From contig JAUSJS010000167.1 in NCBI GenBank assembly GCA_030647575.1, forward strand, positions 1-5,799: a stretch of DNA of 5,799 bases. Reading direction: 5' to 3'. The notes under the pieces are model-generated. The model searched no databases. It was not told where the DNA came from and saw only the letters and a program-made list of their open reading frames with translations. Below are positions 5,683-5,799 of the stretch, in pieces (within the stretch, counting starts at the first letter, position 1; each line of letters opens with the position of its first letter). Made by a program: the position numbers and the translations under genes. The stretch comes from Candidatus Limnocylindrales bacterium (GTDB lineage Bacteria; Chloroflexota; Limnocylindria; Limnocylindrales; CSP1-4).

Positions 5683-5799
5683 ATGCCCCGCTACACGCCT
5701 GCTGATTCACTCCAGTCGCCGCGGTTCACGGGACCCGTGACGTTCGCCCGTCTGCCTCATGTGCGGACGCTCGAGGACGTGGACGTGGCCCTGCTCGGC
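5683..5799 (+). CDS. Agmatinase/arginase-family amidinohydrolase, N-terminal fragment (3' partial)
   Basis: ATG 5683 opens a frame that runs to the window edge (39 codons). An in-frame TGA at 5677-5679 makes this the first possible start. The peptide has a short polar leader and then FTGPVTFARLPHV (15-27), and it ends in DVDVALLG (32-39). This matches the N-terminus of bacterial agmatinase-like ureohydrolases, where a Gly-Pro-x-TFxRLP segment precedes a first beta strand ending in LLGVPxD. Such enzymes use two Mn ions to cleave a guanidino group, releasing urea; agmatinase makes putrescine. The metal-binding His/Asp motifs lie beyond the window, so agmatinase, guanidinobutyrase, guanidinopropionase and related activities cannot be told apart. 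A GAGG (5663-5666) lies 16 nt upstream, rather far for a ribosome site. The 70-nt gap after the ATPase shows no clear terminator or promoter, so cotranscription with the transporter is plausible. Confidence 0.72.
   Translation, partial: MPRYTPADSLQSPRFTGPVTFARLPHVRTLEDVDVALLG
5726..5740. repeat. 15-bp near-palindrome in the start of the amidinohydrolase gene
   Basis: TCACGGG (5726-5732) and CCCGTGA (5734-5740) are exact reverse complements around a single central A. It lies in codons 15-20 of the coding region. It has the shape of a dimeric regulator's half-sites, but a chance occurrence in GC-rich coding DNA is also possible. Confidence 0.35.

Overview
The window is a high-GC, all-plus-strand stretch of bacterial DNA with G/C-ending codons, GTG as well as ATG starts, and short or overlapping gene junctions. 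The style fits Chloroflexota or Actinomycetota. No marker gene is present, so the lineage is inferred only from composition and gene style.

Layout: (1) positions 1-1392 hold the 3' part of a large FAD-dependent oxidoreductase of the PYROXD2 / phytoene-desaturase-like family; its FAD-binding N-terminus lies upstream of the window. (2) A 126-bp gap carries a perfect 10-bp inverted repeat and a strong Shine-Dalgarno. (3) Positions 1519-5612 encode a complete ABC importer of the spermidine/putrescine (PotABCD-like) class in the order substrate-binding lipoprotein, permease 1, permease 2, ATPase. Permease 1 and permease 2 are separated by 3 nt, and permease 2 and the ATPase overlap by 4 nt. (4) After a 70-bp gap, positions 5683-5799 hold the first 39 codons of what looks like an agmatinase/arginase-family amidinohydrolase, cut off by the window edge.

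How the genes may work together: the lipoprotein captures a substrate outside the membrane, the two permeases form the channel and the ATPase drives import. The following amidinohydrolase would release urea from a guanidino compound such as agmatine. The oxidoreductase could act on the same pathway, but that is speculative. By eye, the binding protein lacks several residues that hold polyamines in E. coli PotD, so an ordinary spermidine/putrescine substrate should not be assumed.

The most unusual sequence structure is a perfect 14-bp-stem, 4-nt-loop hairpin inside the first 20 codons of permease 1, preceded by a second small hairpin in the gap after the binding-protein gene. This is a plausible device for making more binding protein than membrane components. 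A second oddity is a 9-bp tandem repeat encoding (Asp-Arg-Pro)x4 at the N-terminus of the ATPase. I found no RNA genes, insertion sequences, CRISPR arrays or phage genes, and no gene-free stretch longer than 126 bp.
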